From Streptosporangiaceae bacterium (GTDB taxonomy: Bacteria > Actinomycetota > Actinomycetes > Streptosporangiales > Streptosporangiaceae): a stretch of 5,367 nt of DNA. The stretch's first letter is position 1; every line of letters begins with the position of its first letter. Where the stretch lies: the NCBI GenBank assembly GCA_030045175.1, contig JASIBM010000607.1, forward strand, positions 1 to 5,367, given 5' to 3'. The translations under genes were made by a program, and so were the position numbers. This document shows positions 5,165-5,367 of the stretch, one piece after another. The notes under the pieces were generated by a model, which did not search any database, was not told where the DNA came from, and saw nothing but the letters and a program-made list of their open reading frames with translations.

Positions 5165-5367
5165 CAGGCCAGCTCCGCGGGGTCGTCCCCCCGGGCCAGC
5201 CTCGCGGGGGGTTCCGGGGGGTCGCCCCCCCGGGCTAGCTCAGCGTCGCGGGCGGTGCGAAAGCCCGCGAAGATCTGCCGCCTGATCGGGTAGTCCCAGT
5301 TCCTGAACGTGCCGCGGCAGGCCACGGGGTCCGATGAGAACGCGCCGCCGCGCAGCACCTTGTAGTC
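5164..5367 (-). CDS. egtB: Ergothioneine sulfoxide synthase EgtB, C-terminal fragment
   Basis: Only the last 67 codons are present; the gene enters from the right edge in frame at 5367. EgtB is a non-haem iron enzyme that joins hercynine to gamma-glutamylcysteine (or cysteine) with oxygen, forming the C-S bond. The visible part is the end of its formylglycine-generating-enzyme-like (FGE-sulfatase) domain: KVLRGGAF, then DPVACRGTFRNWDYP, then IRRQIFAGFRTARDA. The core appears to end at residue 42 of the fragment. The next 25 residues form a repeated tail, LARGGDPPEPPAR then LARGDDPAELA, encoded by the GC-rich palindromic units; I would not expect it in a typical EgtB. The stop TGA overlaps the egtC start by one base. 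The iron-ligand part of the protein (DinB-like domain) lies outside the window. Confidence 0.93.
   Translation of the reverse strand, partial: DYKVLRGGAFSSDPVACRGTFRNWDYPIRRQIFAGFRTARDAELARGGDPPEPPARLARGDDPAELA
5173..5176 (-). promoter_or_regulatory. Shine-Dalgarno site (GGAG) for egtC
   Basis: On the minus strand GGAG lies 8 nt before the egtC ATG at 5164, inside the last codons of egtB and next to the GC-rich repeat array. With the TGATG stop/start junction it supports termination and re-initiation by the same ribosomes. Confidence 0.55.
5174..5242 (+). repeat. Tandem 39-bp GC-rich palindromic units at the 3' end of egtB
   Basis: One full unit occupies 5204-5242 and a partial unit 5174-5200. 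The stretch 5174-5200 matches 5213-5239 with 3 differences in 27, an offset of exactly 39 bp. Shared blocks are TCC, then G-rich, then TCGYCCCCCC, GGGC and YAGC. The full unit also carries GCGGGGGG before TTCC, as in the egtD copy. Orientation relative to egt transcription is opposite to that in egtD. The period of 39 keeps the reading frame and yields a 13-residue protein repeat in EgtB. The egtC Shine-Dalgarno GGAG (5176-5173) touches the edge of the array. Confidence 0.75.
5214..5233 (-). other. Very stable GC hairpin with GNRA loop in the egtB mRNA
   Basis: Arms 5214-5221 (CCGGGGGG) and 5226-5233 (CCCCCCGG) pair perfectly over 8 G-C pairs. In the egt mRNA (minus strand) the 4-nt loop reads GCGA, a GNRA tetraloop, which stabilises RNA hairpins. 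It lies about 50 nt before the egtC start, inside the egtB reading frame. There is no U-tract, so it is not a standard intrinsic terminator; slowing of ribosomes, mRNA stabilisation or partial attenuation between egtB and egtC are possible effects. Confidence 0.6.

Overview
This is a very GC-rich window from the chromosome of an actinomycete. Three things point there: strong G/C bias at third codon positions, a gene of the mycothiol-dependent DinB/MDMPI superfamily, and three consecutive genes (egtB, egtC, egtD) of the mycobacterial-type ergothioneine pathway. Genus cannot be fixed from the sequence alone. I see no tRNA, rRNA, CRISPR array, transposase or phage gene, and no gene-free stretch over 300 bases.

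Left part (1-2636): the start of a luciferase-like flavin/F420-dependent oxidoreductase (minus strand, cut by the window edge) is divergent from a nucleotidyltransferase-fold protein (235-888, plus). The latter converges on a serine beta-lactamase-fold hydrolase (906-2081, minus), and a small hairpin spans both stop codons. A 66-bp divergent spacer then leads to a small DUF6941-like protein of unknown function (2148-2636, plus).

Right part (2643-5367, all minus strand): reading in the direction of transcription, the window holds the 3' end of egtB, all of egtC, all of egtD, and then an MDMPI-family gene. The egt genes are packed tightly. The egtB stop and egtC start share one base, and egtC and egtD overlap by four bases, so translational coupling is expected. 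EgtD makes hercynine from histidine, EgtB adds cysteine (gamma-glutamylcysteine in the EgtC-containing pathway) and oxygen, and EgtC removes the glutamate. egtA would be expected beyond the right edge. No egtE follows egtD; the next gene belongs to a family that classically uses mycothiol, the other main low-molecular-weight thiol of actinomycetes.

Two observations stand out. First, a 39-bp GC-rich palindromic unit occurs once inside egtD and about 1.7 times in tandem, in the opposite orientation, at the 3' end of egtB. In egtD it adds exactly 13 codons, and removing them restores the usual family sequence. In egtB it encodes a 13-residue-periodic C-terminal tail and reaches the egtC ribosome-binding site. 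It looks like a small, frame-preserving dispersed element that inserts in coding sequence. Second, three genes (235, 2148 and 3338) have a TAnnnT -10 hexamer exactly 6 nt before the start codon and no well-placed Shine-Dalgarno sequence, which is the geometry of leaderless transcripts.
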